A stretch of DNA of 64,000 nucleotides from Parietichytrium sp. I65-24A. Its lineage: Eukaryota; Sar; Bigyra; Thraustochytrida; Thraustochytriidae. Both the position numbers and the translations under genes were made by a program. The notes below the pieces were generated by a model. It did not search any database. It saw nothing but the letters and a program-made list of their open reading frames with translations, and was not told where the DNA came from. Shown piece after piece: positions 22,048 through 31,318 of the stretch; positions within the stretch are counted from its first letter, which is position 1; each line of letters opens with the position of its first letter. The stretch is taken from NCBI GenBank assembly GCA_012862575.1, contig BLSF01000037.1:310001-374000 (forward strand), given 5' to 3'.

Positions 22048-23817
22048 ATGGCGGTCACGCAGATGGAGATGCAGCGCATCAACAGCCAGCTCAAAGGCGA
22101 CGGAGAAGTGGTTGCTGGGAGCGTTGCGAGTCTCTACGTGGCTGAGTTCAACAAGAAGGAACGCAAGCTAAACAATTGGCGAAATGCGAACGTGGAAGGC
22201 AGCCTGTGTCTTGTGTTAGAGTACGCGACCGGGAAGCACTTCTTCATGGTATTTGATAGGGAAACGTTCAACACGCTGTACGAGTTCGAGCTGTACGAGG
22301 GCATCAACTATCGCGAATGCTACGAGAATTTTCACGCGTACGAAACGTCGGATGGATACGTTGGGTTCGGGTTTGCGTCCACACGAGTCGCCAAAAAGTT
22401 TTACGGCCTGGTACAAAAGAAGGCAAAAGACCCCACTGCAATCCTCAATGGTGTCTTTTTCAACGAAGATGGCTCTATCAATGTGGAGAGGCTCCCAAGC
22501 GAGTGGCGGAATCTTTTGCGAGACGCCGGCTTTACTGACACCGAGCTTCGGGATCCGGCCATGTCTTTCTTTGTTATACAGTGCCTGGAGGAGGTGGGGA
22601 TCTCCACGCAGGCTCCGGAACGAGGCATGACTCGCGAGCAAATGGCAGCACAGGGGTACAATAGAAATCAGATGGAGCAGTATGAGAAGTACGAGCGCGA
22701 GCTCAACGCTTACGAGGCCGACATTGCGAAAAAGAACAAAAAGGGCAAACTTCCACCGCCCGCTCCACCAAGGCGCAGGAAGAATAAGAACCCCATCTCC
22801 GGGATCCAGGAAAGCAGCGCGGTCAGGATGAGCGGCAATAGTGGATTCGAGATGGCCAGCCAATTTACTTCACAGTCCGCGCCATATCCTCACGCCAACC
22901 AACGAGCCCGAAGCAATTACTCTGCAGCCATGCAGAGCTTCGTCTCTGGCCCGAGTCGGCCCAGGTTAGTAAGCTCCCCGCAGGACGCTCTTGCTGCCAA
23001 TGGCGTTCGAAACCCGTCTCGCCCTTACGTCGTGAGCGCCCAATCTGCTCCGGTCCCATCGCCCTCGCCTCGCCAACAAGTTCCGCCTTATGCTCAGAGC
23101 GCCCCCGGAGCACCAGCTGGAGGCAGGTCCGGATACCCACCACTTCAGCAGCCCAAGCGCACCTCCATAACACAAAAGCTACGCAATAGTTTGCGAAGAT
23201 CACTCTCCAGAGGATCCAGGGCCGCCGAGCAGGCGCGCGCTGTCCCTGGGGCCCCGCCCAGAGTTGCTCCCAGACCGTATGGGTCTGAGAACTCTCGTAA
23301 GGGCGACCCATATGGTTCACCGAACCCACGCTATCAAGCACAACAACCACCGCCACCTTCTCCGAGGGCAAACCGTCAGACGGCGCGCAAGACCCGAGAC
23401 CCAAACCGGGCGAATCCTAGCCGTCGGGTGCCTCTGGATCCCAGCGGAGCAGCGCCCGCCCGTCGCACCCGAAGACCACAGCAACAGTGGCAAGCCACAA
23501 GAAAATTCGGAGACCAAGGGCAGTACCCTGGAGGTACCATCTTGCGCGTTGCTCCATCTCGGGCCCCGCCGTTGCCCCCAGCTTTGCCTGCAATTCCACC
23601 GCGAGCCAATCCTGGCCGACCAATTGGCGGCGGCGGTGGCGGTGGCATGTCCGTGGCGTACCCAAAGCCGAACTTTGCAAAGCTCCGACAGTCTGTGCTT
23701 CCAAACCTCGGCGGCGTGCAGCGCGCTCAGCAGGAGGACTTGAAAGCCCGTCTCCGAGCCGGTTTGAACGAGCGCCGTAAGCGCATCGATGACAGCGATG
23801 ATAGCGACGACGAGTAA
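22048..23817 (+). CDS. WASP-like actin nucleation promoter (WH1 + GBD-like + Pro-rich + acidic tail)
   Basis: A single exon of 589 residues. Residues about 15-128 look like a WH1/EVH1 domain (VASLYVAEF, NNWRNANVEGSLCLV, GINYRECYENFHAYE, GFGFAS). Residues about 136-175 (VERLPSEWRNLLRDAGFTDTEL) resemble the C-subdomain of Rho-GTPase-binding regions in WASP and PAK. A clear CRIB ISxP-HxxH is not visible before it. Residues 240-545 are Pro/Arg/Gln-rich and likely bind profilin or SH3 proteins. The C-terminus (about 543-589) has a GGGGGG hinge and a basic WH2/central-like helix (DLKARLRAGLNERRKR), and ends acidic DDSDDSDDE. The expected conserved Trp of the acidic segment is absent. The predicted role is Arp2/3 activation at membranes. 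Confidence 0.75.
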   Translation: MAVTQMEMQRINSQLKGDGEVVAGSVASLYVAEFNKKERKLNNWRNANVEGSLCLVLEYATGKHFFMVFDRETFNTLYEFELYEGINYRECYENFHAYETSDGYVGFGFASTRVAKKFYGLVQKKAKDPTAILNGVFFNEDGSINVERLPSEWRNLLRDAGFTDTELRDPAMSFFVIQCLEEVGISTQAPERGMTREQMAAQGYNRNQMEQYEKYERELNAYEADIAKKNKKGKLPPPAPPRRRKNKNPISGIQESSAVRMSGNSGFEMASQFTSQSAPYPHANQRARSNYSAAMQSFVSGPSRPRLVSSPQDALAANGVRNPSRPYVVSAQSAPVPSPSPRQQVPPYAQSAPGAPAGGRSGYPPLQQPKRTSITQKLRNSLRRSLSRGSRAAEQARAVPGAPPRVAPRPYGSENSRKGDPYGSPNPRYQAQQPPPPSPRANRQTARKTRDPNRANPSRRVPLDPSGAAPARRTRRPQQQWQATRKFGDQGQYPGGTILRVAPSRAPPLPPALPAIPPRANPGRPIGGGGGGGMSVAYPKPNFAKLRQSVLPNLGGVQRAQQEDLKARLRAGLNERRKRIDDSDDSDDE

Positions 23818-25099
23818 GCTGTCTGCGCCGCGGCAACGAGGCCGGATGCCTATTGCAATGCCTATGCTTGGGTTTGTGTGATTTGTTTTTGCTCTCCTCA
23901 CGTTCATCGCGTACATGGAGAGATGTGCAAAAGCTTGTACTCTTCTGCCACTTTAACACGTACGTGTACGTACCGTAGTATCACCCTTCTGTTCAATACA
24001 ACCAACGTCCATCTGTGTGATTCGATCTCTTTGCAGTTTTGGGATTTGTGATGCACCTACGCGCTGATAGAACCCGCCTTCGCCACCAAGCTGCCGAAAA
24101 CGTCCCTTCCAATTCGGGTGAATGCGTGCACGCGTACACCGCAGATTGCTTAACGTAATTTTTTCATTTATCCCAGGCAATCGCGTTGGTTGCAGCGCAG
24201 CCTTGATTTCTTTGCGAGGCACAAAGGCATGCGATTGCCCCCGGTCGATTCTGGTTCCCTTTCCAAGTCGAGGGATGATTTTCATCGGATTTGATCGCGT
24301 AGAAATGGCTCTGAGCGAAAGTGCTTGTGTTTACTAGTACTCGTATCAAGAAGGCAATTCTTGACTTTTCATGGACATCACGACGCCAACTTGAAGACGG
24401 TTGCGCCAACGCTTTTCATTCAATTCATGTTGTCGAAGTAGTTCCAAGTCTTTGACGAATTGGACAGATCCCAGATGTGATGTGACATTTCTCACTAATG
24501 ACTGCTACTCAGTAGCCGGATTAGCCTTCTGTCATAGACTCCCTATCCACTACTGGAACGCTTAATGTGCGACTATCCCTCCCGGGACTCAATCCCTCGC
24601 CTAACCCATTCTACCACCTCCTCCCAGCGGAACGCACTGCGTCGGAATCCTGCTGTTGTTCCCCATATCTATATATCCCCCAACTACGAATCGTATTCGC
24701 CGAATACCTATCGCTCGGTCAGAGCAAACATTAACCTGCGGAGGAAGCCTTGCGAAGGTGAAGGTGGCGACGTTAGGAAGGATTCTTCCGCGACAACAAC
24801 AACAACAACAGCAACAACAACAAAGAACAACAACAACAACAACGAAGAACGACAACAAACAAACAAACAAGAAGAAGAACAACAACAAGAACAAGAACAA
24901 GGAGGAGCAGGACACCACTCACTGCGAACGAACAAAGGAAGGAAGCGTTGGCTCAACGTGATCTGGCCACTGGCGCTCGGCTGTCCTGCCATCTTGCTCG
25001 CGTTGGTGTTTTGTAAGATCGTAGACAGCGTTTGGAGAAGGTGAGAATTGGACAAGTGGAGAATTGGAGAAGAGGATAAAAGGATAAAAGGAGGAGGCG
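23818..25099. other. Intergenic region
   Basis: It holds the 3' region of the WASP-like gene and the upstream region of the Rpn2 gene. It contains a CACGTACGTGTACGTACC palindrome cluster (about 23958-23975), a tRNA-like A/B-box remnant (24582-24630) and a long CAA-rich leader (24797-24910). No gene was seen. Confidence 0.6.
24797..24910. repeat. (CAA)n-rich leader upstream of Rpn2
   Basis: About 110 bp of imperfect CAA/AAC units with GAA and AAAC interruptions, ending about 190 bp before the Rpn2 ATG. CAA-rich leaders are unstructured, and this is probably 5' untranslated sequence. Confidence 0.75.
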
Positions 25100-27967
25100 A
25101 TGTTCAGCGTGGCAGGGCTGCTGGTGCAGCTGCAGGAGGAGGATGACAGGATCAGAGAACACGCTTTGAAGAAGCTTCTGGAGGTGGTGGACGAGTACTG
25201 GGCCGAAGTGAGCGAGGAGCTGTCGCAGATTGAGGCGCTGTCGGAGGATGACACGTTCCCGCATCGGGAGCTGGCAGCAAGCCTGGCGAGCAGATGCTTT
25301 TACCATCTGGAGGAATACGACGACTCGCTAAGGCTGGCACTTGCAGCCGGGAGGTACTTTGATGTGGGGTCCACGAACGAGTTTGAGGTGACGATCGTGG
25401 GAAAGTGCATCGAAAAGTACATTGCGCTGCGCTCGGAGGAGGCCGAGGTGGACGCCAAGCTGGAGTCCATCGTGGAAGGCATGTTCGAGAAATGCTACGC
25501 TTCGGGCAACTTCAAACAAGCGCTCGGAATCGCTCTGGAAGCGCACCGCCTTGACAAGGTTGAAGATGCCCTGACGCGCTCCGGAGATGCCATCTCGGAA
25601 CTCTTGACGCACTGTATGCAGGTTTCTCAAACTTATGTGTCAAACCGCGCTTTTCGCACCAAGGTCTTCGACGTGCTTGTCAACCTGTTTGAGAGCCAGC
25701 CCTCCTGCAACTACATCGAGCTGGCCATATGCCTGCACTACCTGGGACAACATTCCAAGTGCGCCAAGCTACTAGAAACCTTGGTGTCCAGCGAGGACGA
25801 GGAAAAGCACCTCCTGGCGCTCCAAGTGGGTTTCGACTTGAACGAGCTTCAAGACCAAAAGTTCGTGGCCAAGCTGCTCGAAGAGCTGCCAAAGGTGGAC
25901 AAGGTGGAAAACAAGGACGAGATGCCTGACGGCAAGGACAAGCGGCTTTTGACGCTGCGCGAGATCCTCGGTGAGGGCGTTAGCACAGCCATGTACCTCG
26001 ACTTTCTTTACCGAAACAACAAGACGGACCCGCTCGCGCTGAAGAACCTGAAGCAGAGCGTCGACCACGGCCGTAAGATTAGTGTTCTCCATAATGCTGC
26101 AATCATGGCACACAGTTATATGCAAGCCGGAACCACCGTGGACGGCTTCTTGCGAGACAACCTCGACTGGCTCGCGAGGGCGAGCAACTGGTCCAAGTTC
26201 AGCGCAACAGCCTCTTTGGGGGTGATTCACAAAGGCAACGTCAAGCCAAGCATGAAGTTGCTTGACCCATACCTCCCACACGACTTGAACAGCGGCGTGT
26301 CAAACAGTCCATACTCGGAAGGTGGCGCGCTGTATGCGCTCGGTCTCATACATGCGTGCCAGGCAGAGTCCGCAAACTCGGGCGAGGTGAACCCGTTGGA
26401 GTATTTGGTGACTGCAATGGAAGCCGGCGGGCACCAAGAGTCTGAGATCGCGAGAGAGGCCCTGCAGCACGGCGCCTGCCTGGGAATCGGGCTGGTGGCC
26501 ATGAGCAGCGGCGATGTGGTGCTGGTGGAGAAGCTGCGCGAAATAATCTACAGAGACAATGCCGTGCCTGGTGAAGGAGCTGCACTAGCTCTAGGAATGA
26601 CTCTCCTCGGGGGAGGGAACGAGCACGCCACGACTATCGAGGAGCTGCTGCTCTACAGCAAGGATACTGGGCACGAGAAAATTACACGGAGCATTGGCCT
26701 CGCCGTGGCCATGATCATGTTTGGTCAAGAGGAGGCTGCCGACGTGCTGGTGGAGCAGATGTGCCGCGACAAGGACCCCCTCCTTCGCTTTGGCGGTATG
26801 TACACGATCGGAATGGCTTACGCCGGGACTGCCAACAACGCGGCCATCCGCAGGCTTCTGCACGTGGCCGTCTCGGACGTGAATAATGACGTACGTCGCG
26901 CGGCAGTCACATCCCTTGGCTTTGTGATTATAAATGTACCAGAGAGATTGCCAGAGCTGATCTCGCTCTTGTCAGAGTCCTATAACCCTCACGTGCGGTA
27001 CGGCGCGTGCATGGCGCTGGCGATTGGGTGCTCCGACATGGAGGACCCCACGGAGGCGCTGCAGCTCTTGGAGCACCTGATGGAGGACAAGGTGGACTTT
27101 GTGAGGCAGGGCGCCATGATTGCTTCGGCGATCCTGTTGATGCAGCAGAACCCTGAGACCAACACAAAGGCCGCGGCTCTGCGGAAAAAGCTCTCTGAGA
27201 CTGCAGCGGACACAAAGCACTCGCCGACGATGACTCGCATGGGTGCCATTTTAGCGAACGGCATCTTGGAGGCCGGTGGCAGAAACGTGACCATCGAGCT
27301 GATGTCCCGGAGCGGCTTTCCGAAGCCGCCTGCGGTGGTGGGGATGATGATGTGGACGCAGTACTGGTACTGGTACCCGATGATGCACATGCTGGCGCTT
27401 ACATTCTCTCCTACAGCTCTCATTGGGGTGAATTCGAACCTGGACCTGCCGGTGAACTTTTCTGTGGAGTGCGACGCCGACCTCAAGCAATTTGACTACC
27501 CGAAGCCGCTCACAGAGAAGAAGGAGAAGAAGCAGGTGCGCGTAGAGACAGCGGTGCTGTCCATGACCGCCAAGGCCAAGGCCCGAGAGGCGCTTAAGAA
27601 GGGCAGCTCATCGTCGGCCATGGACATCGACTCTACAGACGAGTCCAAGACCAACAAGGAGGAGGAGTCCAAGGAGGACGGCGACGACAAGGCGCAGGAC
27701 AACGAGCCGGCCACCAAGCTGACGAACCCTCTGCGCGTCACAAGGACGCAGTCGGAGCATATCAAGTTCAAGACTGGTGGCTCAGAGCGGTACCAGCCGG
27801 TGTATACCAACTCCACGCACAAGTCCGGGATCATGGTGCTGCTGGACACCAAGCCGAGCGACCCGGAGGACGTGGTCAAGGTGGAGGTTCCTCCGTCGGG
27901 CGAGGCCGCGGGGGAGAACGATGTGGAGGTGGACCCTCCGCAGCCTTTCGAGTGGACTGCCCCTTAA
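25100..27967 (+). CDS. RPN2: 26S proteasome regulatory subunit Rpn2 (PSMD1)
   Basis: A single exon of 955 residues, the usual length for this subunit. Rpn2 is the large scaffold of the 19S base, holding Rpn10/Rpn13 and contacting the ATPase ring. The start MFSVAGLLVQLQEEDDRIREHALKKL is typical. The middle (about 400-760) consists of proteasome/cyclosome repeats with Gly-Ala rich helical pairs (GGALYALGLIHA, GAALALGMTLLGGGNE, AGMAYAGT-like, RYGACMALAIGCS). After the toroid come TALIGVNSNLDLPVNF and FDYPKP, then a charged linker (Lys/Glu/Asp, about 825-880) and the conserved GIMVLLDTKP end. The start ATG follows a purine-rich leader. Nothing is missing. Confidence 0.97.
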   Translation: MFSVAGLLVQLQEEDDRIREHALKKLLEVVDEYWAEVSEELSQIEALSEDDTFPHRELAASLASRCFYHLEEYDDSLRLALAAGRYFDVGSTNEFEVTIVGKCIEKYIALRSEEAEVDAKLESIVEGMFEKCYASGNFKQALGIALEAHRLDKVEDALTRSGDAISELLTHCMQVSQTYVSNRAFRTKVFDVLVNLFESQPSCNYIELAICLHYLGQHSKCAKLLETLVSSEDEEKHLLALQVGFDLNELQDQKFVAKLLEELPKVDKVENKDEMPDGKDKRLLTLREILGEGVSTAMYLDFLYRNNKTDPLALKNLKQSVDHGRKISVLHNAAIMAHSYMQAGTTVDGFLRDNLDWLARASNWSKFSATASLGVIHKGNVKPSMKLLDPYLPHDLNSGVSNSPYSEGGALYALGLIHACQAESANSGEVNPLEYLVTAMEAGGHQESEIAREALQHGACLGIGLVAMSSGDVVLVEKLREIIYRDNAVPGEGAALALGMTLLGGGNEHATTIEELLLYSKDTGHEKITRSIGLAVAMIMFGQEEAADVLVEQMCRDKDPLLRFGGMYTIGMAYAGTANNAAIRRLLHVAVSDVNNDVRRAAVTSLGFVIINVPERLPELISLLSESYNPHVRYGACMALAIGCSDMEDPTEALQLLEHLMEDKVDFVRQGAMIASAILLMQQNPETNTKAAALRKKLSETAADTKHSPTMTRMGAILANGILEAGGRNVTIELMSRSGFPKPPAVVGMMMWTQYWYWYPMMHMLALTFSPTALIGVNSNLDLPVNFSVECDADLKQFDYPKPLTEKKEKKQVRVETAVLSMTAKAKAREALKKGSSSSAMDIDSTDESKTNKEEESKEDGDDKAQDNEPATKLTNPLRVTRTQSEHIKFKTGGSERYQPVYTNSTHKSGIMVLLDTKPSDPEDVVKVEVPPSGEAAGENDVEVDPPQPFEWTAP

Positions 27968-29259
27968 GCGATACTTTTTCTTCTTCTTGGCCCCTCACTC
28001 TTCTTTCCTTCCAGGAATCTTGATGCTATTTTTCCTTTTTTTCCCTTTTTCCTTCTTCCTCCTTTCCTTTTTCGTTTCTTTACTTTCTTTCCGCGAGCTC
28101 TGCTCCCTCAACAAGAAAAACAACAAGAGTACTTGAACTTGTGTGTGTGTGAACCTCTTCGTTTCTTGGGCGAACGCATGCATTGGTCGCCCAACAAAAA
28201 AAAAAAACAGAAACCAAAAACGTTCTCTTAAAGCTATTTTCACGTGCTGTGGTATCCCAGTATCCAAACTATGGCGTTAAAAAGAGTCATATGTGTTGCT
28301 TGCTCTCCCAGAAACCAGAATTCAGAACGTTTCTCCTCTGGTAGAATCCTTCTTGCATACTTTGCATTACTTTGCTCAACTCGGCTCTCCAACTCCAACT
28401 CCAACTCCTATAGTCACGCAGTTATTACAGATGGATAGGCCACCTTACTACGATCAACTCGTTGTTCTTGTTCACGAACTGTTCCCAATTTGTTCGTTGG
28501 CAAAAAAAGACACTGACATCCAAAAGCAAAAGCAAGCCTAGTTTTGCAAATCAACACTCACAGATCAATGAAGAGCTAAACCATTAAAAGATCCGCTTTC
28601 GTCCAACAACCGGAATCAGGCGAATCGCAAAAGTAAATTGTATTTTCAAACACACATCCTCAGTGACCAAACGAAACAGTAAACGATGACAGCAAAACAA
28701 AACACCAAAACAACAAACAAACCAAACATCTCTGAATTCTGACCTCGTGAATTCATTCGCTTACGTCAGTCAAGGGACCACTGCCCAAACTGCCCAACGA
28801 CTCAACGACCAACAACCTATCAATCAACCAATCAACCAAACATCCAAGCAATCAATCAATCAACCAAACAATCAAACATCCAAACAATCAATCAATCAAC
28901 CAAACAATCAATCAATCAACCAAACAATCAATCAATCAATCAACCAAACCACTGCCACATGAGCCTTCTGAGCCACATCAGCCACATGACCCACGTGAGC
29001 CGGAAGCGATCAAAGCATTTCTAATTTACAAAATTTTAGAAACATTCTACACATTTCCATTCCACCAAAACAGAACGCCTGAGCACATCACATCACATCA
29101 CAGACACACACAGAGAGAGAGACAGAGAGAACACCTGCCCCACACCTACACCCACAGCACGCGCACAGCGAGGACACCTGCGAGGACACACTTCCAAGCA
29201 CATAGCTCTCGACTCGGAAGCCCTTTCCTTCTTTGTCAATCTCGCGTGACAAGATCCCC
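27968..29259. other. Intergenic region
   Basis: It holds the 3' pyrimidine-rich region of Rpn2 (27970-28110), an A-run at 28194-28206, an array of AATC/ACCAA units (28820-28950) and a CA/GA-rich leader before the RIB43A-like start. No gene was seen. Confidence 0.65.
28820..28950. repeat. CAATCAACCAAA-type tetranucleotide array
   Basis: Imperfect runs of CAAT alternate with CAACCAAA over about 130 bp. They resemble the CAATCAAGCAAG array at 40161-40260. Confidence 0.85.
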
Positions 29260-30375
29260 ATGGCGAGCATGGACTCGGCGCGGGACCGTCGTCTCGGGCA
29301 CACTCACTCCGCTCATGCGTCCTCGGAAGTGTCCTCGCGGCGCGACCGTGAGTCCGTCCTCCGCGAGCGTCTGCTCAACCCTCGCGAGCGGCTGTGCGGC
29401 CGCGACGAGTCCGCCCTGGCCGCGCAGATCGCCGCCCGAGACTCGCGCCATGCCGCCGTCCGCGCCGAGGACGCCGAATGGGCGCGCGCACAGGCGCTCG
29501 TGCTCGCGCGAGTGGAGAAGTCCGCGCAGGAACAACGACAGGTGCGCAGGGACAACGCCAAGGAGCTCGCGGAAGAGTGGCGCCAAGCTGCATTGGCCCG
29601 CAAGGCCGCCGAGGACAGGACCAAGACCATGGACAAGACCATGGACAAGACCATGGGCATGGGCAACGTGGGAATGGGAATGGGATTGGACGGCGAGGAC
29701 GCGCAGGGCGAGCGTCGAAAGGCGCTGCAGAAGGAGCAGATGCGGCGCTGGACGATGGAGAGCGAGATGGAGAAGAATGCGAGACGGCAGAAGGAGGCAG
29801 AGGACGAGCGAAGATGGGCGGACGCGCAGGAGATGCACGCGAGAGCGGCGGACGAGCAGGAGAGGAAGCGAGCGATGGAGCGTAAAATGCGAGCCAAGGA
29901 GGTGGAAGCCGCGAATGAGCTTGCCGCCAGAAGGGCGCGCGACGCGAGGAGGTTGGGAATGTCAGCCGGAGAGGTCAAGGAGGACATGGAGAAGCCGTTC
30001 GAAGAACTGCACGTCACGCAGCCGTGGAATCGGGACGCGCCGCACAGGCACAGACCAGACCACTTTGCCGGCAAGGGCTCGCAGTTCGATGCGCATGTGC
30101 GCGATGAGCAGCGAAGGCAGGCTGAGGAGAAGAAACTGCGCGCTGAGCGGGAGAGGCAAGAGGACATGGAGGCCGCGCGCCGCGAGGAGGAGGCGCTCAG
30201 GACCGCCAATTACTTCAACTACGAGGATCAGCGCGCCAGGAAGATGGCCAGCAGGGCCGTGCAGGAGGAGAACATGCGCCTCACCCAGTCCCAGACTTAC
30301 CAGAACGCGGTCAGGCAGCAGAATGGCGCCATCACAGAAGACTTTTTCAGCGCCTTTGGACGTAGCCATCGCTAG
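29260..30375 (+). CDS. RIB43A-like ciliary doublet microtubule protein
   Basis: A single exon of 371 residues, almost entirely charged helix. The match to the RIB43A/RIBC family rests on several features. One is the N-terminal block with RERLLNPRERLCGRDESALAAQI. Another is the central segment KEQMRRWTMESEMEKNARRQKEAEDERRWAD. The C-terminus has YQNAVRQQNG, then TEDFFSAFGRSHR, which mirrors the family's YTNxPTEDFFNQFGTSSR end. RIB43A proteins lie inside the A-tubule of ciliary doublets near the protofilament ribbon, so the organism should have a flagellated stage. An in-frame minisatellite (29625-29660) adds KTMDKTMDKTMG. The start is the first ATG (CCCCATGG); the frame extends nine codons upstream only through a TTG. 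Confidence 0.85.
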   Translation: MASMDSARDRRLGHTHSAHASSEVSSRRDRESVLRERLLNPRERLCGRDESALAAQIAARDSRHAAVRAEDAEWARAQALVLARVEKSAQEQRQVRRDNAKELAEEWRQAALARKAAEDRTKTMDKTMDKTMGMGNVGMGMGLDGEDAQGERRKALQKEQMRRWTMESEMEKNARRQKEAEDERRWADAQEMHARAADEQERKRAMERKMRAKEVEAANELAARRARDARRLGMSAGEVKEDMEKPFEELHVTQPWNRDAPHRHRPDHFAGKGSQFDAHVRDEQRRQAEEKKLRAERERQEDMEAARREEEALRTANYFNYEDQRARKMASRAVQEENMRLTQSQTYQNAVRQQNGAITEDFFSAFGRSHR

Positions 30376-31318
30376 ACCCACGCACACGGCCCCGATGCGC
30401 TCGGCTCTGGGCCGCTCGCTCTCGCATCACGCTGTCGCTCTCATGCCCTCTTGGTGGTGGTGGTGGTGGTGGTGGTCGTCGTACTCGTGCATGTGTACGG
30501 TACGTACATGCTTGGCGCTTACCTGGCTGGGTACGTATGTACACGCGCATGTTTGAATACTTGCCTGCTTGCGGTGCGCGAAGATATTGAATACAAAAAA
30601 AGCAAACAGACCTAGTAACCTAAAAACGTATAGCTCGCTGGCCCGCGGTGGTTTCCGCGATCAGCAGGCTCTTGCTCTGCTTTACATAACCTCTAAAGAG
30701 GACAAATTCTTAGATCATCACTTCTTTCTTTCTTTCTTTCTTTCTGTCTTTCTTTCTTTCTTTCTTTCTCTCTTTCTGTCTTTCTTCATGTCTTTCTTTC
30801 ACAGCTGTTCCACCTTTCCTCCTCCGTTCTATATTCCTTACCCTGATACATATCTTTTTCCATTTGTTTCGGGATCCGACCAGGATTCTCTGCCAAGCGC
30901 TGCAGCAGAGAGGCAGACATAGGCGCTGCCTTTTTTTTTTTTTTTTTTTCACATGGTACGACGAATCGCATTTCACAACACTCTCAGCCTTTTCCGCTTT
31001 GACAGTTGAATGCGAGGAATGAATAAATGAATGAATATATATATACGAGAGTGGAAACAAAAATGACAGAGAGAAAGGTCGATGAAACAAATGTACGAAA
31101 CAATGGCAAAGACATCATCAGTCATTCAATGGGCAAATCGATAAATGAACGAATGCATCAGTTTTAATCAAACAGCGAATCAGGACAATGAAGACTCTTT
31201 CACGGGGGTAACTGAGAAGAAATCAACCAACTTCCCTCACTTGGGGGAACAAGGACCCAAAGAATTTTCGAATGCAAATTAGCGCAAAAGCAAAAATAGT
31301 GGAGGCTTTTATCTCGTA
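30376..31318. other. Convergent 3' region
   Basis: It lies between the 3' ends of the RIB43A-like and FAM184-like genes. It contains GGT repeats (30452-30477), a GTACGTAC-rich palindromic patch (30496-30550), a CTTT array (30718-30790) and a T-run (30930-30949). No gene was seen. Confidence 0.65.
30718..30790. repeat. (CTTT)n microsatellite
   Basis: More than fifteen CTTT units with CTGT and CTCT interruptions. Confidence 0.9.

Noticed and set aside
24565-25044. 159-codon open frame with Thr/Asn/Gln runs upstream of Rpn2
   Set aside because: It is the translation of a CAA repeat leader with no conserved segment.
28820-28950. CRISPR-like regular repeat
   Set aside because: The units are 4-12 bp with no unique spacers. 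It is a simple tandem array in a eukaryotic spacer.
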